NCBI GenBank assembly: GCA_002029975.1 | Contig: LQBE01000014.1 | Location: 125,550 to 184,455, forward strand | From: a delta proteobacterium ML8_F1 | GTDB taxonomy: Bacteria; Bacillota; Clostridia; Peptostreptococcales; Acidaminobacteraceae | Length of the DNA: 58,906 nucleotides | Reading direction: 5' to 3' | Part shown: piece by piece, positions 17,161 through 25,685 of the stretch | How the letters are laid out: every line of letters starts with the position of its first letter | Numbering within the stretch: the stretch's first letter is position 1 | Notes under the pieces: generated by a model | What the model was told of the DNA's origin: nothing | The model's input: the letters and a program-made list of their open reading frames with translations, nothing else | Database searches by the model: none | Position numbers and translations under genes: made by a program

Positions 17161-18321
17161 ATGGACTTTATCAGAGGAAAAATCAAAAATATCCAGGAGG
17201 AAATCAGGGGAATCAGACGAGAATTGCATAAAATTCCAGAAATCGGGTTCCAGGAGGTGAAAACCTCCACCTATATCAGGAATCTCCTGGACGCCTGGCA
17301 GGTTCCCTATGAAATTGTGGCCACCACCGGGATTGCAGTCCATTTCAAGGGAGCAGCGCCCCAATCCTATGCCTTTCGTGCGGACATGGACGGTCTGCCT
17401 ACCCAGGAGGCGACGGGGGTGGATTTCGCCTCGGTCCATCCTGGGAGGATGCATGCCTGCGGCCACGACGGACACATGAGTATTGCCCTGGGAATCATCC
17501 GATACATCAAAAATGAAAGGCCAACCCTCACGAGGGGGCTGCTGGTTCTTTTTCAACCGGCGGAGGAGGGACCGGGAGGGGCCTGGCCCATCATTGAAAC
17601 CGGTATTTTAAAGAAATACCAGGTTACTGAAATCTTTGGATATCATCTCTATCCCGATGTTGAGAAAGGATTTTTTGCCACCCGCAGGGGGCCCATGATG
17701 GCGGGAACCGGTGAACTGGACATTGAAATCACCGGCAGGTCCGCCCACGGTGGGCAGCCCCACCAGGGGAAGGATGCCGTGCTCCTGGGGGCCAGACTGG
17801 TGGGAGACCTTCAAAGCATCGTCAGTCGCAGCATTGATCCCCTGGAGCCCGCAGTCGTGACCCTCGGGAGGTTTTCTGCGGGGGAGGCCAGAAGCATCAT
17901 TGCTGAAAAAGCCCTGCTGCAAGGCACGGTCAGGACCTTCAGTGAAACGGTCTACAAGCAGATCAAGGGTCGGGTTCAACAGCTGGCCCGTGGCCTTGAG
18001 GAGGAAGGAGTCAGGGTTGAAGTGACCTTCAGGGACATGTACCCGGCTTTGATCAACCACAACAGGCTGGTTGAAGACCTTTCGGCCGCCCTGGGAGAGA
18101 GAATGATCGAATTGTCCGCCCCGGTCATGTTGGCGGAGGATTTTGCCTATTACACCCGGGAGCTTCCCGGAATATTTGTGTTTCTGGGGGTTAAAGAACC
18201 CCGTGAAGTGAGGCATGAACCCCTTCACAGCGCCCGGTTTGATTTTGATGAATCAGTGCTCGGAACAGGGGTGGAAGGCTATGTGCGTTATCTGGAGTAC
18301 CAGGGAGTCCTCCATGAATAA
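17161..18321 (+). CDS. M20 family amidohydrolase, possibly N-acetyldiaminopimelate deacetylase
   Basis: This 386-residue zinc peptidase/deacylase of the M20D group shows RRELHKIPEIGFQE, FRADMDGLP, HACGHDGHMSIALG, the catalytic FQPAEEGPGG and GYHLYPDVEKG. Relatives include hippurate hydrolase, IAA-amino-acid hydrolase and N-acetyldiaminopimelate deacetylase. The last fits here because the neighbouring dap operon uses the acetylase DapH and so needs a deacetylase, and in Bacillus the deacetylase gene sits beside dapH. That assignment is inference. The ATG at 17161 follows GGAGG at 17151-17155. The next gene overlaps its end by eight bases. Confidence 0.85.
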   Translation: MDFIRGKIKNIQEEIRGIRRELHKIPEIGFQEVKTSTYIRNLLDAWQVPYEIVATTGIAVHFKGAAPQSYAFRADMDGLPTQEATGVDFASVHPGRMHACGHDGHMSIALGIIRYIKNERPTLTRGLLVLFQPAEEGPGGAWPIIETGILKKYQVTEIFGYHLYPDVEKGFFATRRGPMMAGTGELDIEITGRSAHGGQPHQGKDAVLLGARLVGDLQSIVSRSIDPLEPAVVTLGRFSAGEARSIIAEKALLQGTVRTFSETVYKQIKGRVQQLARGLEEEGVRVEVTFRDMYPALINHNRLVEDLSAALGERMIELSAPVMLAEDFAYYTRELPGIFVFLGVKEPREVRHEPLHSARFDFDESVLGTGVEGYVRYLEYQGVLHE

Positions 18322-19195
18322 CCGGATAAAACTTCTCAGACTCAACAGTGGGTTTTTCATTGGAGGAATTCTCTTTCTCACACTGGGTTATCAGCTGCAG
18401 TCCTGGCATTTTGAGTGGGGACTTCTCCTTACGGAATTGCTTCTGGTGCTGGGTCTGGCCCTTTTGATCATCAAAAGCAGTCAAGCCAGAGTGGGGGATT
18501 ATTTCCTTTTTAAGGAGGTGGGGGCGGGGATTTTGCTCAAGACTGCGGTAATCGCCCTTGCCAGTCTGCCGGTGGTCATGATTCTGAATCTGATATCCCT
18601 GTTGATTCTGGAAATCACCGGCAGTGCCATTGCCATGGAGATTCCCGAAACCACCGGTTTTTCAGGGGTTGTCTTTCAGTTTTTCATTATTTCCATTGTT
18701 GCGGGAATTGCTGAGGAAATTCTTTTCAGAGGGGTGTTTCTCCAGGTCTACCGGGACTATTTCAAAGCCCGTGAGGCCATTGTGTTTTCCGCTGCACTCT
18801 TCGCCCTCTTCCATTTCAATCTGCAGAACTTTTTCGGTCCCTTGTATCTTGGGATCGTCTTCGGTGTGCTAACCGTCAAGACACAATCCCTGATTCCTGC
18901 CATTCTCGGGCATATGCTCAATAACGGGATTGCCTATGTTTTTTCCTATATGGCGACCTTTATGCCCCAGGAAAATCTGGGCGACTTCGGGGTGGGTGAA
19001 ATCATCGAAACCATTCTCGCCCTGTCCCTGAGTGGGGCCTTGTCTCTGGGCATGGTGGTTTTTTTACTCAGATCCATCAAGAATACCGGTGCGGAGCTTC
19101 CCCGGCAACAGGCATCCGCCGGGAAGCTGGATTTTCTGCCGGTGGCGCTATCCGTGGGGATTTATCTTTTCTACGGTGCCCTGGTGTTTTTTTAG
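18314..19195 (+). CDS. CPBP family intramembrane metalloprotease
   Basis: A membrane protein of 293 residues with about eight hydrophobic helices carries the CPBP (CAAX-protease and bacteriocin-processing) signatures: AEEILFRGVFLQVYRDY (EExxxR motif, about residue 135) and FALFHFN (FxxxH motif, about residue 165), with GHMLNNGIAYVF after them. These residues hold the metal in the membrane. Substrates are unknown. The ATG at 18314 overlaps the amidohydrolase stop; no bacteriocin gene is nearby, so a housekeeping role is more likely. Confidence 0.85.
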   Translation: MNNRIKLLRLNSGFFIGGILFLTLGYQLQSWHFEWGLLLTELLLVLGLALLIIKSSQARVGDYFLFKEVGAGILLKTAVIALASLPVVMILNLISLLILEITGSAIAMEIPETTGFSGVVFQFFIISIVAGIAEEILFRGVFLQVYRDYFKAREAIVFSAALFALFHFNLQNFFGPLYLGIVFGVLTVKTQSLIPAILGHMLNNGIAYVFSYMATFMPQENLGDFGVGEIIETILALSLSGALSLGMVVFLLRSIKNTGAELPRQQASAGKLDFLPVALSVGIYLFYGALVFF

Positions 19196-19205
19196 GAGTT
19201 GAGAA

Positions 19206-19958
19206 ATGATGTACAATTATGAGGCATTGTCCCGAATCTATGATGAGTACATGTCGGAATACGACTATGCCGGTGTTCTTGAGCGGGTCCTTCCCCTTTT
19301 CAAGGCCCGGGGGGTGAAGCGGGTGATGGACCTCGGATGCGGGACGGGCACCGGCTCACTGATGCTCTATGAAGCGGGACTCAGTGTGTCAGCCCTGGAT
19401 ATTTCTCCGGGGATGCTTGCAAAGGCCAAGGACAAGGCCCTGGAAAAAAACTACAGAATCGAGTTTTACCAGGGAGACATGAAAGACTTTGAACTCAACC
19501 GGACCTTCGATGCCATGGTCTCCCTCACCGACGGCTTCAACTACCTTCTGACTGAAGAGGATGTCCGCCGGGCCCTTAGAAGCATCAGAAAACATCTCCA
19601 TCCCGGGGGATGGCTGTTTTTTGACATGAGTACGATTTACAAGTTCAAGGAAGTCATCGGAGAGCGGACCTTTGCACAGACCGGGGAGGACAATGCCTAT
19701 ATCTGGGAGAACACCTACCGCGGGGAGGACCAGATTCTGGCGTTTTTCATTACGATCTACCAGAAAGAGAAGGAAGATTTGTACCGGCGATATGAGGAAT
19801 ACCATGAGCAGCGGGGCTATCCCGTGGAGCTGATGGCTGGAATCCTCGACAAGGAGGGATTTGAAGTGGTTCAAATCACGGGAAGCGGGGAAAATTTGGA
19901 AAGCTCTGAGCGCCTCTTTTTTTTAGCCAGGCTCAGAGATGCCGGGGAGGAAATCTGA
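19206..19958 (+). CDS. Class I SAM-dependent methyltransferase
   Basis: The 250-residue protein has motif I VMDLGCGTGTGSLMLYEAG (about residue 40), the acidic strand ALDISPGMLAKAKDKA and a later NYLLTEEDVRRALRSIRKHLHPGGWLFF-type region (split here by residue limits) typical of small-molecule or protein methyltransferases. The methyl acceptor cannot be read from the sequence. It starts ten bases after the CPBP gene and its stop overlaps the hslO start (TGATG), so it is part of one transcript with hslO. Confidence 0.85.
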   Translation: MMYNYEALSRIYDEYMSEYDYAGVLERVLPLFKARGVKRVMDLGCGTGTGSLMLYEAGLSVSALDISPGMLAKAKDKALEKNYRIEFYQGDMKDFELNRTFDAMVSLTDGFNYLLTEEDVRRALRSIRKHLHPGGWLFFDMSTIYKFKEVIGERTFAQTGEDNAYIWENTYRGEDQILAFFITIYQKEKEDLYRRYEEYHEQRGYPVELMAGILDKEGFEVVQITGSGENLESSERLFFLARLRDAGEEI

Positions 19959-20839
19959 TGGGGAAAATCACCCTGGCCCTGCTGGGCCAGCATACCAGAA
20001 TCTATCTGGCTGATACCACAGACATGGTGGAGGAGGCCAGAATCATCCACGACACTTCCCCGGTGGCCACGGCGGCCCTGGGGAGGACCCTCACCGCTGC
20101 CAGCATCATGGGTAAGATGCTCAAGGGAGAAAAGGACAAGCTGACCCTCCAGATCAAGGGCAAGGGCCCAATCCGGTCTGTTGTGGCGGTGGCTTGGCCG
20201 GGGGGCGATGTCAAGGTGACAATTTCAGACCCGAAGGTGACGGTTGAGGACACCCCTGAGGGGAAGCTCAATGTGGGAGAGGCCGTTGGAAAAGAGGGAG
20301 AGCTGATTCTGATCAGGGATTATGGACTCAAGGAACCCTATGTTGGCCGCTCTCCCCTGGTCAGCGGAGAAATCGCTGAGGATCTGGCCTACTACTACGC
20401 CCATTCAGAGCAGCAGCCCTCGGTGGTGGCCCTCGGGGTGCTGGCGGAGCCGCAGAGGAAAGTGGCGGCGGCGGGGGGCTTCATTGCCCAACCCCTGCCC
20501 ACCATCACCGAAAACGAGCTTGAAGCCCTTGAAGGGGATATTGCCAAGATGCCGGGCATTTCAGGGTTGATGGGAAGGGACTTGACGGCCCGGGAAATTC
20601 TTGAGCGACTGTTCCCGAGTCTGCCGGTGACCATCATGGAGACCGGCGAGGTCAAACTGACCTGCGACTGTTCGAAGGAGAAGCTCTCAAGAGCCCTGCT
20701 GACGATTGGAGAAGAGGATCTGAGGGAAATTCTTGAAGTGGACGGGCAGGCGGAACTCCACTGCCATTTTTGTGCCAAGGTCTACCATTTCGATGAGGAT
20801 GAACTCAGGGCGCTTTATGAAGAAAGCCGGCGCAAATAG
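19958..20839 (+). CDS. hslO: Redox-regulated chaperone Hsp33
   Basis: Hsp33 is a cytoplasmic holdase switched on by oxidation of a zinc-bound Cys cluster. The 293-residue protein has the N-terminal ARIIHDTSPVATAALGRTL and KGKGPIRSVVAVA segments, and the C-terminal redox switch CDCSKEK (about residue 232) and CHFC (about residue 265), i.e. the C-x-C and C-x2-C pairs. Length and motifs are normal. It is translationally coupled to the methyltransferase. Confidence 0.95.
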   Translation: MGKITLALLGQHTRIYLADTTDMVEEARIIHDTSPVATAALGRTLTAASIMGKMLKGEKDKLTLQIKGKGPIRSVVAVAWPGGDVKVTISDPKVTVEDTPEGKLNVGEAVGKEGELILIRDYGLKEPYVGRSPLVSGEIAEDLAYYYAHSEQQPSVVALGVLAEPQRKVAAAGGFIAQPLPTITENELEALEGDIAKMPGISGLMGRDLTAREILERLFPSLPVTIMETGEVKLTCDCSKEKLSRALLTIGEEDLREILEVDGQAELHCHFCAKVYHFDEDELRALYEESRRK

Positions 20840-20872
20840 AGCCGTATCATTAACAATGGGAGATGAACCAAT

Positions 20873-21448
20873 ATGCTGGGAAAGTGGTTGATACTGGGAC
20901 TTGTAGGTGCCGCCATAGGCTATCTCACCAATGTGATAGCCATCAAGCTGCTCTTTCGTCCCTTAGAACCCACAGGACTTTTCAAAATCCAGGGGTTGAT
21001 TCCCAAAAGGAAGGCGGAAATCGCAAGGAGTGTCGGAGAAACCGTGGCCATGGAGCTCGTCCATGTGGAGGAAATCATGGAGGATTTCATTGAGACCATG
21101 GACAAAGAGGCCTTTAAACGACAGGTTGGGGAGAAAATTGCCAGGGCTCTGACCCAGAAGTTGATTTTCGTGCCGGAATCCATTGTCAGGCAGTATGTGG
21201 ACCAGTTCATCCGGGACCGGGGGGATGACCTCATCAATGACATCGGAGAAAAGGTGGTCAGTGAGGCCATCCACAAGGTCGACATCTCGAAAATCGTGGA
21301 GGAAAAAATCATGGCCTTTGAACTGGAAAAGATGGAGGCCATCGTTCTGGGCATCGCCAAAAGGGAGCTGCGCTATATTGAAATCATGGGAGGAATCCTG
21401 GGGCTTCTCATCGGTCTGGCCCAGGGGTTCATCATCCTCAAGATGTAA
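20873..21448 (+). CDS. DUF445 family membrane protein
   Basis: The 191-residue protein begins LGKWLILGLVGAAIGYLTNVIAIKLLFRP, the membrane hairpin and NxxAIxxLFRP signature of DUF445 (YheB/YtxB-like) proteins, then a long charged helical middle and a C-terminal membrane helix (GGILGLLIGLAQGFII). Function is not known; related proteins affect spore coat or envelope behaviour in Bacilli. The family is usually longer, so this is a compact version. GGGAGATGA lies upstream of the ATG. Confidence 0.8.
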   Translation: MLGKWLILGLVGAAIGYLTNVIAIKLLFRPLEPTGLFKIQGLIPKRKAEIARSVGETVAMELVHVEEIMEDFIETMDKEAFKRQVGEKIARALTQKLIFVPESIVRQYVDQFIRDRGDDLINDIGEKVVSEAIHKVDISKIVEEKIMAFELEKMEAIVLGIAKRELRYIEIMGGILGLLIGLAQGFIILKM

Positions 21449-21449
21449 C

Positions 21450-21478
21450 TTGACTTTTGGACAGAATCAGGATAAAAT
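21450..21478 (+). promoter_or_regulatory. Promoter of the thrS T-box transcript
   Basis: TTGACT (21450-21455), a 17-base spacer and TAAAAT (21473-21478) begin just after the DUF445 stop codon, directly upstream of the T-box leader. Confidence 0.6.
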
Positions 21479-21494
21479 TTAAAAAATGAATATC

Positions 21495-21757
21495 CAGCGT
21501 CATTAGAGGAGAATTCTTTTTCTGAAAGCCCCTTTTCAAAGAGATAAGAAGCCGAGGGCTGCGAGCTTCTTAATACAGCGGGCGGTCAAAGTTACTACTC
21601 CTCGAGCTCTGGTTCAGTAGCGCATGAAGCGTGAAATGCCGGCGCAGCGCCCCTGCGTTAACAAGGCCTCAAGAGGCTGCCTGAAATCTGGGCGGCAACT
21701 AAGGTGGAACCGCGTATCAACCCGTCCTTTGAAGTTTATTCAGGGCGGGTTTTTTAA
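21495..21757 (+). ncRNA. T-box leader of thrS
   Basis: The conserved T-box sequence AAGGTGGAACCGCG is at 21701-21714. It is followed by a terminator hairpin, AACCCGTCCT (21719-21728) pairing with AGGGCGGGTT (21743-21752), ending in a T run. Upstream sequence can fold into stem I and further stems. The leader senses uncharged tRNA-Thr: binding of the acceptor end to the T-box frees the antiterminator and lets thrS be read. I could not place the threonine specifier codon with confidence. This leader accounts for most of the 331-base gap before thrS. Confidence 0.88.
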
Positions 21758-21779
21758 TTCAAAAAAAGGAGTGGATCAA

Positions 21780-23696
21780 ATGATCAATGTGACATTGAAA
21801 GACGGTTCAGTCAGACAGTATGAACCGGGGATTACTTTAAAAGAAGTAACCAAGGATATCAGTGGCAGACTGTACAAGGAGGCTATTGTGGGTGAGGTGA
21901 ATGGCGAGGAAGTGGACTTGTCCTATGTGCTCACGGAGGATGCCCAGGTGGGTATCTTCACCTTCGAGGATGAAGCGGGCAGACACGCCTTCAGACATAC
22001 CAGCTCCCATATCATGGCCCAGGCAGTGCAGCGGCTCTTTCCGGGATCAAAGCTGGCCATCGGACCCGCCATCAAGGACGGATTCTATTATGACATCGAT
22101 TCTGAGCATGTCTTCACCCCGGAGGACCTTGAACTCATAGAAGCCGAAATGAAGCAGATTATCAAGGAGGATCTGGAGCTCCACCGCTTTGAGCTGCCCC
22201 GGGATGAAGCCCTGGATTTCATGCACAAGCGGGGAGAGACCTACAAGGAGGAACTGATCCGGGACCTGCCGGAGGACGAGAAAATCTCCTTCTATCAGCA
22301 GGGGGAATTTGTGGACCTGTGCGCCGGACATCATGTGCCCAGCACCGGCAAGGTGAAATCCATCAAGCTTCTCAGTCTGGCCGGGGCCTACTGGCGGGGG
22401 GATGAAAAGAAAAAAATGCTACAGAGGATCTACGGGACCTCCTTCCCCAAAAACACGATGTTGACGGCGTACCTTGAGAGACTCGAGGAAGCCAAAAAGA
22501 GAGACCATCGGAAACTGGGCAGGGAACTGGAGCTTTTTGCCCTGCTGGATGAGGGTCCGGGATTTCCCTTCTTTTTTCCAAAGGGGACGGTGCTTAAAAA
22601 CGAGCTTTTGAAATACTGGCGCCAGCTTCATGAACGGGAAGGCTATGTGGAAATTGAAACGCCGATCATACTCAACCGTCAGCTGTGGGAAACCTCGGGG
22701 CACTGGGACCACTACCGGGAGAATATGTACACCCTCAAGATTGATGATGAGGATTACGCCATCAAGCCCATGAACTGTCCGGGGGGGATGCTGGTCTACA
22801 ATCAAAGCATCAAATCCTACCGGGATCTGCCCATCCGCATGGGAGAAATCGGCCGGGTCCACCGGCATGAGCTCTCGGGCGCCCTCCACGGACTCATGCG
22901 GGTCAGGGCCTTCACCCAGGATGATGCCCACATCTTTATGCTGCCTGAACAGATCAAGGATGAAATCATGGGGGTCGCCAGGCTCTTTGACGAGGTCTAT
23001 TCAACCTTTGGCTTTCCCTATCATGTCGAGCTGAGCACCAGGCCGGAGAAATTTATGGGTTTGAAGGAAGACTGGGACCACGCAGAATCCATGCTTGCCG
23101 CTGCCCTTGATGAAATGGGCATCCAGTACAAGGTCAATCCCGGAGACGGTGCTTTTTACGGACCCAAAATCGATTTCCATCTCGAGGACGCCATCGGTCG
23201 CAGCTGGCAGTGCGGGACTATTCAGCTGGACATGCAGCTGCCCCAGCAATTTGACCTCAACTATATCGGCAGGGATGGCGAGAAGCACAAGCCCATTGTC
23301 ATCCACCGGGTAGTCTACGGTTCCATTGAACGGTTCATCGGAATCCTCATTGAGCATTTCGCCGGGAAATTCCCCCTGTGGATCGCCCCTGAGCAGGTCA
23401 AGATTATTCCTGTGGCGGACCGCCACCAGGATTTTGCCAAGGGCATCGAAAAACAGCTTTATGAAGCCGGCCTTCGTGTGGCTGTGGACATGCGCAGCGA
23501 AAAGGTGGGCTATAAAATCAGGGAGGCCCAGGTCCAGAAGGTTCCCTATATGCTGGTAGTGGGGGACAAGGAGACGGCATCGGGCGAAATATCTGTCAGA
23601 AGCCGGGACCGGGGAGAAGAGGGGTCTTCATCCATAGAGGCCTTCATCGGAAAACTGTTGGAGGAAATTAAAAGCAAAGGCAGAAATCTGCAGTGA
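21780..23696 (+). CDS. thrS: Threonyl-tRNA synthetase
   Basis: This class II synthetase of 638 residues has an N-terminal TGS domain (residues 1-62), the editing/second additional domain with HTSSHIMAQAVQRLFPG and CAGHHVPSTGKVKS, the catalytic core with motif 2 (RMGEIGRVHRHELSGALHGL) and motif 3 (VVYGSIERFIGILIEH), and the C-terminal anticodon-binding domain. The ATG at 21780 follows AAAAAGGAGTGG; an in-frame extension upstream runs through the T-box and is not translated. The two genes after it have no terminator between and may share T-box control. Confidence 0.97.
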   Translation: MINVTLKDGSVRQYEPGITLKEVTKDISGRLYKEAIVGEVNGEEVDLSYVLTEDAQVGIFTFEDEAGRHAFRHTSSHIMAQAVQRLFPGSKLAIGPAIKDGFYYDIDSEHVFTPEDLELIEAEMKQIIKEDLELHRFELPRDEALDFMHKRGETYKEELIRDLPEDEKISFYQQGEFVDLCAGHHVPSTGKVKSIKLLSLAGAYWRGDEKKKMLQRIYGTSFPKNTMLTAYLERLEEAKKRDHRKLGRELELFALLDEGPGFPFFFPKGTVLKNELLKYWRQLHEREGYVEIETPIILNRQLWETSGHWDHYRENMYTLKIDDEDYAIKPMNCPGGMLVYNQSIKSYRDLPIRMGEIGRVHRHELSGALHGLMRVRAFTQDDAHIFMLPEQIKDEIMGVARLFDEVYSTFGFPYHVELSTRPEKFMGLKEDWDHAESMLAAALDEMGIQYKVNPGDGAFYGPKIDFHLEDAIGRSWQCGTIQLDMQLPQQFDLNYIGRDGEKHKPIVIHRVVYGSIERFIGILIEHFAGKFPLWIAPEQVKIIPVADRHQDFAKGIEKQLYEAGLRVAVDMRSEKVGYKIREAQVQKVPYMLVVGDKETASGEISVRSRDRGEEGSSSIEAFIGKLLEEIKSKGRNLQ

Positions 23697-23723
23697 CTGT
23701 CTGAAATCAAGGAGGGTTGAGTA

Positions 23724-24188
23724 ATGGGTATCATTGACAAGCGTCTCGAAGAATTGAATATCATTCTGCCTGAAGTTCCCCGGCCTATGGCCAATTACGT
23801 GAGCATTCAGTCCGATGGCCCTGTCCTCTACCTCTCGGGGTCAGGTCCCATAGTGGAGGGCAAGGTGCTTTACCAGGGCATACTCGGCAAGGATCTTACG
23901 GTCCAGGAGGGTTATGAGGCGGCAAAACTGGCTGTCATCAACCATATCAGCCTGCTCAGGCACTATCTCGGAGACTTGGACCGGGTGGAGCAGATTGTCA
24001 AGCTTCTGGGTTTTGTGGCCAGTGAAAGGGAGTTTTATGAGCAGCCCCAGGTCATCAACGGGGCATCGGACCTGCTGGTGGCAGTCTTTGGCGAGGCGGG
24101 CAAACACGCCCGCTCCGCCATCGGGACCAGTGTCCTGCCTATGAATATCCCGGTTGAGATTGAACTGGTGGTGAGGGTCAGAGCATGA
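23724..24188 (+). CDS. RidA-like (YjgF/YER057c/UK114) family protein
   Basis: The 154-residue protein belongs to the chorismate-mutase-like RidA superfamily, in the subgroup starting RLEELNIILPEVPRPMANYV. It shares SGSGPIVEGKV, then GTSVLPMNIPVEIELVVRV near the end. Classic RidA hydrolyses reactive enamines such as 2-aminoacrylate using an Arg near residue 105; here the segment KHARSAIGTSVLP has Arg in a comparable place. The subgroup's substrate is unknown. It lies between thrS and a creatininase-fold gene and overlaps the latter by four bases (ATGA). Confidence 0.85.
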   Translation: MGIIDKRLEELNIILPEVPRPMANYVSIQSDGPVLYLSGSGPIVEGKVLYQGILGKDLTVQEGYEAAKLAVINHISLLRHYLGDLDRVEQIVKLLGFVASEREFYEQPQVINGASDLLVAVFGEAGKHARSAIGTSVLPMNIPVEIELVVRVRA

Positions 24189-24943
24189 AACCTGAAGAGC
24201 TCAGACTCAATCATCTCACCTGGCCTGAAATTGCTGAGGGAATAGCATCGGGCTACCGGAGGGTCATTATTGTTCTCGGGGCCACGGAGCAGCATGGCTA
24301 TCATCTGGCCCAGGCCACCGACGAGGTCATCGGCATGGGCCTGGCCGTGGGTCTGGCCAGGAGGCTGGGTAAAACCTATGTGGCGCCAGCCATCGCCTTC
24401 GGACTTTCAGAGCATCATCTGAAGCTTCCCGGAACTCTGTCCTTGAGGCCTGAAACCCTGAGGATGATTCTCGAGGATGTTGTGGCCGCCTATCGGAGCC
24501 ATGGCTTTGACCGGTTTGTCTTCCTGCCCTCCCATGGAGGGAACATGGCCTTTTCCTCCAGGATGGCCGAAACCTTTCAGGAGCTGTATCCCTCGGACCG
24601 GTTTGTCAGCCCCTTCGATCTGGAAACCATGATCCGGCTCATGGCGACATTTGAAACAGACCACCAGCTGCCCCGGGGTAGCTGTGGGGGACATGCCTGC
24701 GCCTTTGAAACCTCTCTGATGCTGTATCTCGCACCTGAGATGGTGCAGATGGACCGGGCGGTTCCGGGGTATACCGGTGCCTTGGATGAGGCCTTTGTGA
24801 AGAAAATGTTTCAGGAGGGCATCACCGGAGTCTCAGAGGTGGGGGTCATTGGAGATCCTGCCCGGGCCACCCGGGCCCTGGGGGAAATCTTTTTCGATAA
24901 AACCCTCGAGGTCATTCACAGGGCCTTGGAGGCGGGGGAATAA
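24185..24943 (+). CDS. Creatininase family amidohydrolase
   Basis: The 252-residue protein shows the metal-site pattern of the creatininase fold: GATEQHGYHLAQATDEVIG near residue 37 (E-QHG and the following D) and LPSHGGNMAF near residue 117 (His-Gly-Gly-Asn). Members open cyclic amides or cleave amides, for example creatininase, mycofactocin MftE and FAPy deformylase. No mycofactocin genes are near, so substrate is open. It is coupled to the RidA-like gene, which suggests a shared nitrogen- or damage-control step. Confidence 0.85.
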   Translation: MKPEELRLNHLTWPEIAEGIASGYRRVIIVLGATEQHGYHLAQATDEVIGMGLAVGLARRLGKTYVAPAIAFGLSEHHLKLPGTLSLRPETLRMILEDVVAAYRSHGFDRFVFLPSHGGNMAFSSRMAETFQELYPSDRFVSPFDLETMIRLMATFETDHQLPRGSCGGHACAFETSLMLYLAPEMVQMDRAVPGYTGALDEAFVKKMFQEGITGVSEVGVIGDPARATRALGEIFFDKTLEVIHRALEAGE

Positions 24944-25001
24944 AAAACAAGAGACCGGCGTTTGGGGCGGTCAAATAGGAACATATTTTAACTGAAAAAT
25001 T

Positions 25002-25037
25002 CGGCATAGTCGTTTATAGCGGCTATGCCGTTTTTTT
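25002..25037 (+). terminator. Rho-independent terminator downstream of the creatininase-family gene
   Basis: CGGCATAG and CTATGCCG form a stem, extended by CGTTTATAGCGG-type loop bases, followed by seven or more T. Confidence 0.85.
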
Positions 25038-25226
25038 GTTGTATTCGAAAATATCAAATTCACCGATGTAGTTGTAGAATATCTGGCTGTTAGAAGTATG
25101 TCCTTTGGAATCTTTTTTATCGGTATATCTCTGTAATCCTTAAAGATTAAATCTGTTCGGCTTTATGTGTACGCCCGTTTTTGCTACTAATACAAAAAGC
25201 ATCGTTCTGTTGATAACTATAAAGCA

Positions 25227-25235
25227 TGCTATAAT
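25227..25235 (+). promoter_or_regulatory. Extended -10 promoter (TGCTATAAT)
   Basis: TGC-TATAAT is a full extended -10. CTGTTG at 25207-25212 would be a weak -35 at 17 bases. It lies 28 bases before the start of the small membrane protein gene. Confidence 0.6.
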
Positions 25236-25263
25236 GTGATTATGTAAAAGGAGGTGGTTAACG

Positions 25264-25515
25264 ATGAAAAGAAAACTGTTACCGGGTATCATTGGTGGTT
25301 TTATTGGTTTCGTGGTTGGAGTTTTTGGTGGTGGTTACCTCGGCCTAATTGTGGGTGGAACTTTTTTAGGTGGCCTCGAAATCTACAAACATACCGGTTT
25401 TGAAGGATATGAGTTAGCCGCATATGTTGGGGCTATAATAGGTGCCCTTGTTGTGACAGTATTAGGAGCAAAACTTGCATTGAGGATTGCTTACAAGACG
25501 GGAAAGAAAATGTAA
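25264..25515 (+). CDS. Small glycine-rich membrane protein (83 aa)
   Basis: The product is 83 residues with two hydrophobic stretches. The first is rich in glycine in zipper-like spacing (GIIGGFIGFVVGVFGGGYLG); the second is AAYVGAIIGALVVTVLGAKL, ending in a basic tail. I do not recognise a family. AAAGGAGGTGG is a near-perfect ribosome binding site. Codon choice is richer in A/T at third positions than in neighbouring genes. It has its own promoter and terminator, so it stands as a separate unit between the thrS transcript and the dinB transcript. Confidence 0.7.
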   Translation: MKRKLLPGIIGGFIGFVVGVFGGGYLGLIVGGTFLGGLEIYKHTGFEGYELAAYVGAIIGALVVTVLGAKLALRIAYKTGKKM

Positions 25516-25528
25516 TAAAAAGGAAAAA

Positions 25529-25574
25529 ACCAGCCATGACAAGGTGAAAGCTTGAACATGACTGGTCTCTTTTT
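25529..25574 (+). terminator. Rho-independent terminator after the small membrane protein gene
   Basis: ACCAGCCATG (25529-25538) pairs with CATGACTGGT (25557-25566) with one mismatch, followed by CTCTTTTT. Confidence 0.75.
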
Positions 25575-25632
25575 GCCACCGTTTGAAGCTATTTAAGTAA
25601 GTTTTATTTCAATCCCCAAGTGAAAGCTTCTT

Positions 25633-25660
25633 TTGCCGGTCTCTTTTGATGGGGTATACT
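25633..25660 (+). promoter_or_regulatory. Probable promoter of the DUF2007-dinB pair
   Basis: TTGCCG (25633-25638), a 16-base spacer and TATACT (25655-25660) lie 25 bases upstream of the small gene. I see no LexA-type GAAC-N4-GTTC site here. Confidence 0.55.
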
Positions 25661-25685
25661 GTAGGGGAAGGGAGGTCGATAGACG

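Larger units (their letters stand above)
24944..25263. other. 320-base intergenic stretch, AT-richer than its surroundings
   Basis: It contains a clear terminator (25002-25037), then about 170 bases in which I find no open frame with a ribosome binding site and no recognised RNA, and finally an extended -10 promoter and AAAGGAGGTGG for the next gene. Its base composition differs from the G+C-richer flanks. Confidence 0.6.

Noticed and set aside
21624-21779. An N-terminal extension of 52 codons on thrS.
   Set aside because: It reads through the T-box core and terminator hairpin; the ATG at 21780 has AAAGGAGTGG and gives the normal TGS-domain start.
24953-24972. GACCG/CGGTC hairpin just after the creatininase-family gene as a terminator.
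   Set aside because: The stem is short with a large loop and no T run follows; the real terminator is at 25002-25037.
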